From Aquarana catesbeiana (Eukaryota > Chordata > Amphibia > Anura > Ranidae): DNA of 64,000 nt. The stretch covers positions 328,402,300-328,466,299 of the forward strand of contig NC_133327.1 in the NCBI RefSeq assembly GCF_042186555.1, read 5' to 3'. This document shows positions 46,396 through 57,189 of the stretch, piece after piece. Positions within the stretch are counted from its first letter, which is position 1; each line of letters opens with the position of its first letter. Under the pieces are notes generated by a model that saw only the letters and a list, made by a program, of their open reading frames with translations, was not told the origin of the DNA and did no database searches. A program made the position numbers and the translations under genes.

Positions 46396-46795
46396 GCATC
46401 TTCATTTTGTAAATAACATCATACATAAAAATGGCTTCATAGATATAGCAAAACTAAAAGCGTGAATGTCCTTTCTAGCTAAGAAAAACACATAATGATA
46501 ATTCTTACATAGGTGAAATGCATTGATAGGACTAAAACCTCCCATGGAGCTCATAGCTGTTTGCACCCCTGCTATACAACAGTTCATTTCTTATAGTGAA
46601 CCTTCACCCATGATAATATTTTTGCTATCCTGGTTCCTCCTCCTCCCTCTGACATATACACGTTTATTACATTGAGACTGGGTTCACACAAATGCGAACT
46701 AAAAGCGGGTTTCCCCGCATTCCATTTACATGACAGGAGAGTGTGACCGGTTCTCAAAGGAGCCGGTTCACACATGTCCGGGGCGGCTGCGGTCC
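46396..46795. other. MITE-like sequence interrupted by the hAT-like element
   Basis: GACTGGGTTCACACAAATGC (46,678) begins a frog-type repeat whose GTCCGGGGCGGCTGCGGTCC is continued beyond the next element by CGGATTGCAAAAGGGTCCGG (47,788). No gene. Confidence 0.45.
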
Positions 46796-47781
46796 CAGGG
46801 CCGTCTTCAATGCAGGGCAAATAGGGAATCTGCCCAGGGCTCATTCATTGTTGTCGGGCCCTAAACACTTACTAAGTCAAGTGGATTCGTTTTCTGCTCA
46901 TTTCTATCCAGCTCGGCACAGGTTAAGTCATGTCAGCTGCTGCAAAACTTCTTGGAGGGTATAGGGCAGGGCTGCTGGGTGTTGTAGTGCAGGGCAGTGA
47001 TTGACAGCTGTGGGCTCAACAATAACCCAATCCCTGCTTATCCACCCTCAATAGTAACCCCGCTTCTCCACCCTCAGCAGTAACCCCCCTCCCCGCTTCT
47101 CCACCCTCAACAATAACCCACCTATCCATCCTCAGCTATAACCCCCCTCCCCGCTTCTCCACCCTCAACAATAACCCCCCTCCCTGCTTCTCCACCCTCA
47201 ATAGTAACCCCCCTCCCCCATCCTCAGCAATAACCCCAATCCTCGCTTCTCCTACCTCAGCAATAACCCCCCTTCCGCTTCTCCACCCTTAGCTATAACC
47301 CCCCCTCCCTACATCTCCACAATAACCCTTCTCCCTGCCTCTCCACCACAAAAATAACCCCCCTCCCACCTCTCCCCCCTCAACAATAACCCCCCTCCTG
47401 CCTATCTACCCTCAGCAATAACCCTCTTTTGTGCAGAAACAGAAGCACGCTGATAGTTAATGAGTGGCAATGTAGTATGAAGGGGGGCTGTGTAATGATG
47501 AGGGTAGTATGGGGGAGGGATCCTGTGTAATAATGAGGGTAGTATAGGGGGGGGGGGGGCCTGTGTAGTGATGGGGAAGTATGGAGAAGGGGGTCCTGTG
47601 TAATGATGTGGGAGGGGGTCCTCAAATTATGGGGGTAGTATGTTGAATGGGGGTCCTATGTAGTGATTTGGGTAGTATGGGGGAGGGAGTCCTGTGTAAT
47701 GATGGAGGAGGGGGCAAAGTTGCATGGGGGGCCCAAAGAAAATGTTTGCCCAGGGTCCAATCAATATTAAAAATGGCCCTG
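46796..47781. mobile_element. hAT-like nonautonomous element with decayed 8-bp TSD
   Basis: Ends CAGGGCCGTCTTCAA and TTAAAAATGGCCCTG are inverted. The flanking 8-mers are TGCGGTCC (46,788-46,795) and TGTAGTCC (47,782-47,789), differing only at one CpG (CG against TA). The interior has a ~33-bp minisatellite of AATAACCCCCCTCC/CTTCTCCACCCTCA at 47,030-47,430 and a GGGGGTCCTGTGTAATGATG array at 47,460-47,715. No transposase. Confidence 0.75.
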
Positions 47782-48166
47782 TGTAGTCCGGATTGCAAAA
47801 GGGTCCGGTGCGTGTTTGGCAGTGCCGGGACAAGGTCATCCGGTGCCCGGGCGAAGATGGAAAACTGCGCCCCCCCCCCTCCGGGGAAAGAGAGTCCGTG
47901 TCATTTTTTTTATATTATTATTGGAGGCGATCAGCGATTTAGGCATTGTTCACACTAGGACAACCTGTCAGGCGACTTAGTCGCCTGAAAGGTTGCGCTC
48001 CATTCAGTGCAACGGAACCGTTCTAATTTGAAGCGACTCCAGGCCAGCCGGGAGGCAGGATATGATAGAGTATAGAGAGCTGCCACCCCCGGACCTGCGA
48101 GTGTAATCGAGGAGGAGGAACAAAGCAGGGCATCACCCAAGTAAGTAGATTGCTATCTGCAGATGA

Positions 48167-48615
48167 TTAACCCCTTCCCGCCAACCATACGCAGATCTGC
48201 GTACTCTGCTTTCCGGGGTTATACCGGAATGATGCCTACCGGAGGAGCGGGAGGGGACGTCCCCCCCTCCTGCCGCCTCCCGCCGCTCTTACCGGGCCTC
48301 CCGTGCGATCGGGAGGCCCGGTGTCCAATCGGCTGCCTGCAGCATCTGGGGGCGGGCTGGAACAAAGCTGTGGGCGGCTTCGTTCCAGCCTTCTCAATGT
48401 AAACGCGGAAGCGACGTCACTTCCCGTTTACTCGGCTGCCAATGGCGCCGGTTTTAAAAAAAATATACAGTGTCAGAATTGCCGTTTTCAGCGATCTGAA
48501 TACTTTGAAGTGCAAAGGAGGGATCAGGGGTGTTTTAGACTCCCGATCACTCCATAAAGAGTACCTGTCACCACCTATTACTGTCACAAGGGATGTTTAC
48601 ATTCCTGGTGACAGC

Positions 48616-48649
<34 letters not shown>

Positions 48650-49278
48650 TAAACACAATTTATAAGTATAAAAATAAATTTAAAAAAAATTTTTTTTTTT
48701 TTTTTAAACGCCCCCGTCCCCGCGAGCTCGCGCAGCGAACAAAACGCATACGGAAGTCACGCCCGCATATGTAAACGGTGTTCAAATCACACATGTGAGG
48801 TATCGCCGCGATCATCAGAGTGAGAGCAATAATTCTAGCCCTAGACCTCCTCTGTAACTCAAACCTGGTAACCGTAAAAAAAAAAAATTTAAAGTGTTGC
48901 CTATGGAAATTCATAGGTACCATAGTTTGTCGCCATTCCACGAGTGCGTGCAATTATAAAGGGTGAAATGTTTGGTATCTATTTACTCGGCGTAACATCA
49001 TCTTTCACATTATACAAAAAAATTGGGGTTACTTTACTGTTCGGATTTTTTAAAATTCATGAAAGTGTCCCTTTTCCAAAAATTTGCGTTTTAAAACACC
49101 GCTGCACAAATACCGTGTGATATAAAATATTGCAACAATCTCCATTTTATTCTCTAGATTCTCTGCTAAAATAATATATATAATGTTTGGGAACTCTAAG
49201 TAATTTTCTAGCAAAAAATACGGATTTTAACTTGTAAACACCAAATTTCAAAAATAGGCTTAGTCATGAAAGGGTTAA
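48167..49278. mobile_element. TTAA-flanked nonautonomous element, copy 3
   Basis: TTAACCCCTTCCCGCCAACC at the left and CATGAAAGGGTTAA at the right, with TTAA at both edges. The interior aligns with 20,600-21,730 (CACATGTGAGGTATCGCC, AATAATTCTAGCCCTAGA, TAATTTTCTAGCAAAAA). Contains T/A homopolymers at 48,625-48,705. Confidence 0.85.
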
Positions 49279-49320
49279 CTTTGAATGGGGGGGGGGGCAG
49301 CGGCTGAGGGGAGGTTGTTT

Positions 49321-49560
49321 AATTAACAATGTTATTTGTAATATGCAGCAGAAGGAAGTTAATGTACTGTCACTGATGCATTAGTGACCAGTGGCAGTTG
49401 ATTAACCCCTTTGTGCTGCATTAGTGGCACCAGTGTCAGTGTTAATTAACCCACTGGTGCCACTAATGCAGCACAAACGGTTAACTGCCACTGGTCACTA
49501 ATGCATCAGTGACAAGGCATTAACCCCCCCTGCTGCATATTGCAAATAACATTGCTAATT
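49321..49560. repeat. 240-bp palindrome (two ~110-bp arms)
   Basis: 49,321-49,435 and 49,452-49,560 are inverted complements (AACAATGTTATTTG/CAAATAACATTG; CACTGATGCATTAGTGACCA; GTGCTGCATTAGTGGCACCA) with a 16-base AT-rich loop. It lies 40 bp from the TTAA element and runs into another TTAACCACTTGCC-type start at 49,558. Confidence 0.92.
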
Positions 49561-49564
49561 AACC

Positions 49565-50991
49565 ACTTGCCAACCCACCGCAGGTGGCAGCTAAAGGTAT
49601 CGGGACAGACCCACACATCGCTGCCTGTTTCAGGCTCATGCTCCTCCCGCCAACTCCCCTGTGATTGTACACAGCGGGGGTCTGTCAGCAGATCCCAGCC
49701 AATGATTCATGGCTTTGAACTGCTGATCGGTTGTGTCCAATCACAGGCCAGAGCTCTGTGCGAATTCAGGCAAAAATCTGGACCTGAATAGCACCTGAAC
49801 CGGTGAACTGACAGGCACCGGACCCCAGGCACGAACCCGTAGCCGCACATGTGTGAACACAGCCTGTTTTACTGCTGAAGGCCAGCACTTCTTGCTTTCT
49901 CACCTAGGCAAGAATGACACCCCATGTCACGTCCCAGGGGTATTTTGCTGAGAGAAGCACAAACATCGCAAGATTCTCTGCATGCGCAGATATAACACCT
50001 CTTTTTGCCAGGTATTTAGCAACTGACTCTCATCCTATGTGTCTGCACGAGTAGGAGGATTTCCACACCAGTGCACACATAACACAGGTATCTACAAGGT
50101 CCCAAATACCAAAACCCAGCAGCACTGGTGCACATGCATGAAAATCTCCCACATGTGTGCAGATGTGCCCTAGGTCTCTGCCAGGTCCCTAAGAAGGAGA
50201 CAATATCATCTTGTGAGTGAAGTTCCTCTTTCATATAAAGAAATGTATCAAATGTAAATCTTATTGTTTATCTTTGAGCAGAACCAGAGAAAAGAACTTT
50301 ACTGCAGCTACTAAAGTACCAAAGAGATACATACAAATGGTAGCAAATATCACTTTGTGTACTGTAAAAAGAAGCAAATTGTATAGCGAAATTGTTCACA
50401 GCCAGCATGATGAATTTCCAGATAACTTTACTATGATTGTAAATTTTGGAATAATTTAAATAAACAATTCAACAACCAATAAAATGTCCTAAATTACAAG
50501 CAATATGCTTTTTTAAACTAACAAACCATACACAATGAAATGACTGTCAAACAAAAGAATGCTATTAGTTCTCAGTTTTGATACAATGCATACGCATAGT
50601 AGTTAGGGTTATCTGCAGATCAGTCTACAGAAAGGAACTGTGCAAACATTTACTATATTAATAATCCCTAGGGCCTTGAAGCATGGCTGTAGTTGAGCCA
50701 TGAGTTAGATACATGTCAGGATCTTGTAAACATATCACATACAAGGCATTAGTATTGCAAAAATGTAACCGTTTATGGTTAACTGTATCTCAGCACTAAC
50801 CTTCCATTGCGTGTTACCTACCAAACAAGATATTGTTATAAATACTGTATATGCATGAACGGTTATCAAATTAAAATTCATAAAGGTCTATAAAGGAAAA
50901 AAACATAGCTTGGAACTGTGCATTGACAAATAACCAATCTTTCCTAAGGGATTTTCTGTTCTCTGCCACAAATTACACATTGGGTTCATTT
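49565..50991. other. No gene recognised
   Basis: TTAACCACTTGCCAACCC at 49,558 looks like another TTAA-family left end without a visible partner. The rest holds nothing I can support. Confidence 0.4.
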
Positions 50992-51133
50992 ACTAAAACT
51001 GGAGAGTGCAAAATCTGGTGCAGCTGTGCATGGTAGCCAATCAGCTTCTTCAATTAAGCTTTGACAAAAAAACCTGGAAGCTGATTGGTTTCTATGCAGG
51101 GCTGCACCAGATTTTAGATTCTCCAGTTTTAGT
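50992..51133. repeat. Foldback MITE (ACTAAAACTGGAG arms)
   Basis: ACTAAAACTGGAGAGTGCAA and its complement ending CTCCAGTTTTAGT enclose complementary GCCAATCAGCTTC and GAAGCTGATTGG segments, so nearly all of its 142 bp folds into one hairpin. Confidence 0.8.
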
Positions 51134-52694
51134 TAATCACCCCACTGAATCGTATCCTACCACATACTACCAAACTGCAATAGGAATGGATCCTGATGTT
51201 GCTTCAGATGTATAGTAGTGATATTAGGAGGTACCCATCCTAGGTTGTTGTATACATATCATATTAAAATATTAACCATATGAACCAAAATTTGGAAAGT
51301 AACAAAAAAAATAAAAAAAGGATGGTGGTACAGGGAAAAAGCACATGACCTTGAAGTCCACCACCAACTATACTTTTTTCATTTTGGATAGATGTTTGTT
51401 TTGGACAGATTTGGGAGAAATAAGTTATTTTGGCACATTTTCATCCTCTATCCATGACCCCCATAGGGAAATTGCATCTGTGCATAACAAGAAATGAGGA
51501 TAACAGGTATCATGAAGGACAGGAAGATACTGATAGTAAAAACAACCTCTTGGATTTTATAATCTTCCCTAGTTCACTGGAAAAAAAAAAAAATGTGTTT
51601 TGCTGCAGTTTGTTTCCACCAGAGAGATTACCTATCTGTCCCTGTCTCAAAAGTGAAGGAAATCTTTTAAATGAGCAATCTTGAAAAACTCAAAATAGCT
51701 CTTTCCGGAAAGGCTTCATGGCAGCATACGTTTGGGTAGCCCCGTCCTCGCTCCTACCTCAAAGGATCACAATCCTATAAATTTTAAGGCTGAGCCAGAG
51801 ACCGCATGCCTTTTTTATTCTCCCCACTCATAGAACCATTTTGTGGAAACCGGGTCTCATGCGGGACAGCCATGCGGATATTGGAAGCATCCTGTGGTGT
51901 CCAGAAGTTTCCAGGATGGCTCCAGTAGTCACCGAATCCCAGCTAATAGCGGGGAGGTGAATGGCACACATGTGAAGAAGATTACCACCTGTAAAATTTA
52001 TTTAAACCTATTAACAGTAAAAAGGACAGGTCTGAGTGTAATTACCTTGTTTGGAGTCCATAGTGCAGAGATGTATGCTCACCCTTGCAAATACACACAG
52101 CCCACAGTAACAAGGTAAAAGGCTACCTGGTCTGTGAATCTGTGCATTGGGGGGCTTGAAAGGGAATTTACCAAAGGATTGTCGAGGTGAAGCCATAGTC
52201 AGGGATTCCAGAAGTCAGAGTTAACAATGAACAGAGCCAGGGTCAGAAGCTGGGGTCAGTCTTGGAACATTGCAACTTGAAAATAAGACCACAGGAAACC
52301 AGATACCTTTGGCAATACAAGAGCAAATGAACTGACACAGCCCTCAGAGTGATGCAGTGTTTTATACCCAGTTGATTAGATAAACTGCCTCAGCTGAACC
52401 AGGAGTGACAGGTACTAATTGCAAAGCAAGATCCAGAGTATAGCCCTCAGTGCTGCATGCAGGACAAGGCAAAGCTGGAAACCAGGCTGAATAATGAACT
52501 GAGGTGTGGATCAGAGGCAATACAACAGGAGCAGTACACAGAAAGTTCATGGGTTCAATACCTCCTTAAGCCACTTGGGGCATGACCACACCTGGCCGTT
52601 TGCATGGCACGGTAGAAACCGTTACATTGAGCATGTAGGCCCTTTACAATACAATCTAGAGTGGGTGACTGGGGACAAAGAGAAGGTAAATTTA
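51134..52694. other. No gene recognised; possible LTR remnant at 52,190-52,570
   Basis: CAGAGCCAGGGTCAGAAGCTGG and CTGAACCAGGAGTGACAGG in 52,190-52,570 resemble, in style only, the U3 region of the gypsy LTR at 56 kb. No boundaries or reading frames are visible. Confidence 0.3.
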
Positions 52695-53027
52695 TTAACT
52701 GCTTTCCGACCAGCCGCCATCATTATAGTGCGGCAGGTAGGCACGATCCTGCAAGCCGTCGTTGCTATGCCTTGTCTCCTTTAAGCGGGAGAGCAGGCGT
52801 GCAGGCACCCGTGGCACTGTGGGGGTGCCGATGCTTGTGGCCGACAGTTGCGATGACTGCTGGCCACAAGCTATCGTGGGCACGAGAGGCAGAACAGAGA
52901 CGTGTTTGTGTAAACACACAAATCCCTGTTCTGTTCTGTGAGGAGAGACAGATCATGAGTTCCTAATAGCTAGGAATCATGATCTGTTATTTCCTCTAGG
53001 TCAGTCCCCTCCTTCTACAGTTAAAAA

Positions 53028-54246
53028 GAATTAAAAAGAAATCATATATATAAACGAACTGCCAAAACAAACTGGAAGACAATTAGTCTAAGAAGGAGTA
53101 AAAACAACCCCTCACCTCATTCCAAAATAATAGGAAAAATTAAAAAGAAGAGATTCCCCAGGGATTTTGCGGGTGAGAAGGGAAGGAAAAACGAGGTTGT
53201 GATCGATGGTGAATATATGATTGGTATAAATCAAGTGATCAGAAATAGTAAAAATATATGCTTTATTCAAAAATTGTCACAAAATATAAGTTAAAAACAA
53301 TAGATATGACATACAACTATTGCACTGATATCATGTTAATGAGGGTTCTAATGAAAGAAACACATACATACATGATACATTTAGAGACCCAACATATTTC
53401 GGAATATTATAGGTGTAATTCCTTCTTCAGGGGTTTCCTGTGAAGTTGTATTGTATAATCTAAAAAAGTACATGAGTAAAACATACCAATCATTATTACA
53501 TAAATAAATCAAATGTATCGAAATGAAGTATAAATAATGAAGATACAAGGAATAGGGGCTTGGGAAGAAAGAGCAAAGAAATAGTAGGTAATAGTAAGAA
53601 GACTTACTAGTTCACAACACTGTAATTGTTACATAGACCGATAACTATAGATGATTTAACAAGTGGCACTCCAGGTTCCGATCCCCATAATGCCAGTCAG
53701 GAATGTTTTTTTATGAAGAGTGAATCGATATATGGGAACATCTGTTTGAAACTAACGTTGGATATTGTATCGCATTTCTTCCATATATCTACATGAATGG
53801 CAGCATTGCATCAAAAAACCATCCGGTATGCCCGGCCCACAGAGTCCACAAGGAACAGCATGGAAAAAATAGGTGCAGGAACCTGTAATATTTATATATA
53901 TTATATGTAAATATAATATATAGTAAGGTGTAATATATAGCTAAAGAGGTATAACATATATAAAATATTATATTAATGTAAGATGGCAGAGCAGGGGGAT
54001 ATGAAAGGGGGAAGAATTATAATGTGTGTACTTGTACGCACAACAGAGAGGTAATTGAATACAAGGAATTGTAAAAAGGTCAATTGACCTCTGTCAATTT
54101 TTTGCATGCAAGTAAAAAGGGAGAAAGACAACGAGAAGCTAAAAAACATATGTAGATCATGGAACAATATGGTAAAAGCCTGTGCAGCATACACTGCCGG
54201 ATATCCATAAATCAAAAGGAGAATATATATACAAAGTTAGAAACAC
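53028..54246 (-). mobile_element. ~1.2-kb insertion with 13-bp TSD and a hammerhead motif
   Basis: CTACAGTTAAAAA (53,015-53,027) and CTACAGTTAGAAA (54,247-54,259) differ at one position and bound the insertion. It is AT-rich, has no coding homology, and carries a hammerhead-like motif on the minus strand at 53,387-53,434. The TSD length fits retroposition. Confidence 0.6.
53387..53434 (-). ncRNA. Hammerhead-ribozyme-like motif, best conserved copy
   Basis: Minus strand, 5' to 3': stem I ACCC (53,434-431); core CTGAAGA (53,430-424), a full match to CUGANGA; one extra A; stem II GGAAT/ATTCC closing a loop; GAAA (53,400-397); minimal stem III ATATGT; T as cleavage residue; stem I GGGT (53,390-387), pairing fully with ACCC. 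All core positions needed for type I hammerhead cleavage are present. The extra A before stem II is shared with the copy at 11.5 kb, so it is a family feature and not random error. Confidence 0.65.
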
Positions 54247-54546
54247 CTACAGTTAGAAACACACACAGGGAACACAGTTAACCCCTTGATCGCCCCCTAT
54301 TGTTAACCCCTTCCCTGCCAGTGACAATTATACACCAATCAGTACACCTTTATAGCACTAATCGCTGTATCGTCCCAAAAATGTGTCAAAAGTGTCCGAT
54401 GTGTCTGCCATAATGTCTCAGTCATGATAAAAATCGCAGATCGCTGCCATTATTATTAGTAAAAAAAAATAAATAAATAAAAATGCTATAAATCTATCCC
54501 CTATTCTGTAGACGCTATAACTTTTGCGCAAACCAATCAATATATG

Positions 54547-54720
54547 CTAGCCGGCCCCACCACACCTTTGCCGGGGGCTGGCGCGTACTGTGGCTCGCCT
54601 CGGGACCAGAGCGCGGACAGAAGCGGGCCGCCTCTCTCCCAGAGTGCATCGCATGTTCGTTGGGAACCCGGTGCTTAATCATTCGTAGACTACCTGATTC
54701 TGGGTCAGGGTTTTGTGCGT
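54547..54720 (+). rRNA. 28S rRNA 3'-region fragment inside a TTAA element
   Basis: TAGCCGGCCCCACC, GGGCCGCCTCTCTCCCAGAG, GCATGTTCGTTGGGAACCCG, CATTCGTAGACTACCTGATT and CTGGGTCAGGGTTTTGTGCG run in the order of the last few hundred bases of vertebrate 28S rRNA. Several changes (for example GACGACCTG to GACTACCTG) mark it as a pseudogene. Related copy 27,290 continues CTTATTGGGATTTTTTT where this fragment begins. Confidence 0.85.
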
Positions 54721-55149
54721 TTTTTGCTTTTTTTTAAATAAATGGGGATATTTATTATAGCAAAAACTTTTAAAAAATATGTATTTTTCAAAATTGTCGC
54801 TCTTTTTTTGTTTATAGCGCAAAAAATAAAAAATGCAGAGATGATCAAATACCACCAAAACAAAGCTCTATTTGTGGGGAAAAAAGGACGTAAATTTTGT
54901 TTGGGTGCAGCGTCGCATGACCACGTAGTTGTCAGTTAAAGTGGCGCAGTGCCGAATCGCAAAAAATGGCCTGGTCATTCAGCAGTCAAATCTTGTGGGG
55001 CAGAAGTAGTTAAATACTTTCTTCAGCTCTATGTATACAAGGAAGCATGGGGGAGCTCATGTCTATAATGTGGATGGTATTGACACAGCCCCAAATGATC
55101 CACAATGACTCAAAAATTATATTATTGTGATTATTGTAATTATTGTGAA

Positions 55150-55982
55150 CTGTGCATTCATCACCCTGGAACTTAACTGTGAAACTGTTGTTTGCAAGAT
55201 TTTCACTGATAGAAGTCTGCCTTCTAGTTCTGGAACATACAGCACTTTCTTTACAAGGATACTGTGGTGACCTCCTTGTGGTGTAATGCAGTCCAGGAAG
55301 CTTTGGCCTTTACCTTCAAAGGTGATGCTTTTTCGTTTGCTGGGAAAACTTTGTCTTTTGCACTAATCAATGTTTGTGAAGAATGTCCCATCGCTAGTCA
55401 TGTGGCTTGTCGCACCTGAGTCTATGCACCAGCCGCATGGTTTGCCGCTCTGTGTCATTCCATGATGTGTCTTCAGTTTCCTTTGTGGCTGCTTTAACTC
55501 TTTTTGCAGATAGCTCTAGCTTTCGCTGCCCGGCTTTCCAGATAGAACAGTCCTTTTTTAAGTGACTGATCCTTTTACAGCAAAAACAAGCTCTGCTTTC
55601 TTTGTTGTGCTTTGTGCTTTTGTACATTTAAGAGCTTTGTCATCATGGTGCGTATTTTCTTTCCTGCTGTCATATTCATCGATTAATTTGCCTTTGACAT
55701 ATTCCAGTGTCAACTCCTGCTTGGATCTGGTTTCCAAAGTGTTAATAAGAGCAGTATATGTCTCTGGAAGGCTACAGCAGAGCAGGGCAACAATATGGTT
55801 ATCTATGATGTCCTCTGCAATGGCATGCAGCTGCTGTATGATCTCTAGCATAGTTTTCACGTGGTCACACATTTGCTGGCCTCCTTTAAGTCTCATCTTG
55901 TATGACTTTCGTAGCAAAAACAGTTTGCTGTTTAGACTGGAACGCTCATGCAGCTTTTGTGATGTAGTCCACATACCTTTGG
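55150..55982 (-). pseudogene. Ty1/copia remnant: gag C-terminal part, zinc knuckle, protease, pre-integrase
   Basis: Minus strand from 55,982: gag helices (SYKMRLKGGQQMCDHVKTML, IVALLCCSLPETYTALINTL, TLEYVKGKLIDEY), the UBN2-type gag of copia elements. CFCCKRISHLKKDC (about 55,585-55,545) is the CCHC knuckle, with Ser for Gly. After a frameshift near 55,440 comes WCIDSGATSHM (about 55,430-55,400), the copia protease with its DSGA active site. VKKVLYVPELEGRLLSV (about 55,260-55,210) marks the pre-integrase region. Integrase and RT are absent. The 5' part of gag is displaced to 61,925-62,160 by the gypsy element. Confidence 0.88.
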
Positions 55983-55987
55983 CTGTT
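55983..55987. repeat. Left TSD of the gypsy element (CTGTT)
   Basis: CTGTT here and at 61,920-61,924 directly flanks the two LTRs, the 5-bp duplication made by the integrase. Confidence 0.85.
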
Positions 55988-56438
55988 TGTCAGAAACCAT
56001 GAACCAGACCAAGACAGAAGTACAGTAAAACCACACTTGTTTATTAATAAAAATAAAAAGGTACATAGAGTAAGCGTAGTCAAAGCATAGCCAGCATCCA
56101 GTAACCTGATCAGGTAATCAGCCAAGCCAGAGTTCAGTAACCAGATCGGGTAATCAGCCAGGCCAGAAGTCAGGGATCCAAGTAAAGGAACAGCAAGCAG
56201 GATAGGGAGCCAGAAGGGATGTTCCCAAAGCCAGTCTTTAAACAGGAACGCAGAAGATGATTTCTTGTGATGTGACCAAGGTGAAGGCAGAATTGAAGTG
56301 AGCTGGAGAACTTTAAGTAGGCAGGACTGATGAGCAAATCCACAACAGCTGGTTAACTGTGGGGAGAGATGAGAGCTGGCAATGAGCCGACAGCTGAGCG
56401 GCCAGCTCAGAGAAGGAAGGGCTGAGCCAGCCCTGACA
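55988..56438 (-). repeat. 3' LTR of the gypsy chromovirus
   Basis: Nearly identical to 61,471-61,919. Minus strand starts TGTCAGGGCTGGCTCAGCC and ends GGTTTCTGACA. It contains TACTTAAAG as TATA-like box (near 56,315) and AATAAA near 56,045. The two LTRs differ at several per cent of positions. Confidence 0.93.
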
Positions 56439-56504
56439 GTACCCCCTCCTCAACAACCCCTCCCCCTCGGAGGACCACCAGGCTTGAGGGGAAAACGTCT
56501 ATTG

Positions 56505-56645
56505 ACGTCCGAGGATGAGACCCAGGAGCGTTCCTCCGGACCGTACCGCTTCCAATGCACCAGGTACTGTATGCGCCCACGGAACCTACGGGAGTCAACA
56601 ATGGATTATACCTCATACTCCTCATGGTTCTCAACCTGTATAGGG
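56505..56645 (-). pseudogene. Chromodomain at the C-terminus of gypsy pol
   Basis: Minus strand encodes HPIQVENHEEYEV, a TAA stop, then SIVDSRRFRGRIQYLVHWKR and YGPEERSWVSSSDVN. This is a chromodomain, the module by which chromoviral integrases favour particular chromatin. One in-frame stop disrupts it. Bases 56,645-56,830 carry the preceding conserved linker (LKFAPRFIGPFYILRRINPV). Confidence 0.85.
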
Positions 56646-57040
56646 TGAGGACGTGGCACCGAGGTGGTAACGCGGTTGCAGACCAACAGTTTCAATAAGG
56701 AGACATGAAACACATTTGAGATGCGCATACTAGGAGGAAGGTCCAGCGCATAAGCCACTGGGTTAATCCTGCGAAGGATATAGAAAGGCCCAATAAACCG
56801 AGGTGCAAACTTCAGTGAGGGAACACGAAGTCAGAGGTTGCAAGATGACAGCCAGACCCTGTACCCAACCTGGTTGGAAGGCACAGGCAGGCATCTGTGG
56901 TCAGCATGGAGTCTGTACCTATCATTAGCATGACGCAAAGCCTCCTGGACTTGTGCCCAAGTGGAGCGAAGACCACGAAGATGCTCCTCTAGTACAGGAA
57001 TACTCTGCGGAACAAACGAGTCAGGCAACATTAAAGGTTG

Positions 57041-57169
57041 ATGAGGAAAAGATGATACGCACTCTGGTGATTGCTCTTAAGAAGTATAATATTTATTGAC
57101 AAGCCACAGTGACCAAACGCAAATAAGAGCAGTTGACGCGTTTCAGCCTATAAGGCCTTAGTCATAGCC
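57041..57169 (-). mobile_element. 129-bp insertion with 13-bp TSD and hammerhead-like motif
   Basis: ACATTAAAGGTTG at 57,028-57,040 and 57,170-57,182 are identical direct repeats. The insert interrupts the region after the integrase domain of the gypsy element. It has no coding sequence and carries a hammerhead-like motif at one end. Small size plus long TSD suggest retroposition of a short RNA. Confidence 0.85.
57129..57166 (-). ncRNA. Hammerhead-like motif with A3/U8 core pair
   Basis: Minus strand: ATGACTA core (57,165-159), extra A, stem II GGCC/GGCT with a 5-base loop, GAAA (57,144-141), palindromic ACGCGT as minimal stem III, then C at the cleavage site (57,135). Against CUGANGA the only differences are A for C3 and T for G8, which can pair with each other. 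Stem I pairing is weak. Confidence 0.5.
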
Positions 57170-57189
57170 ACATTAAAGGTTGGAAACCA

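Larger units (their letters stand above)
52695..55013 (+). mobile_element. TTAA-flanked element, split by a 1.2-kb insertion
   Basis: TTAACTGCTTTCCGACC at 52,695 is the left end and GGGGCAGAAGTAGTTAA, ending 55,013, the right. Left sequence up to 53,027 (CAGTCCCCTCCTTCTACAGT) continues at 54,247 (CTACAGTTAGAAACACACAC, CCTTCCCTGCCAGTGAC). The right part matches 27,150-27,640. It encodes no transposase. Confidence 0.7.

Noticed and set aside
55562..56002. Plus-strand 146-codon frame
   Set aside because: It is the antisense shadow of the copia gag, which has clear homology on the minus strand.
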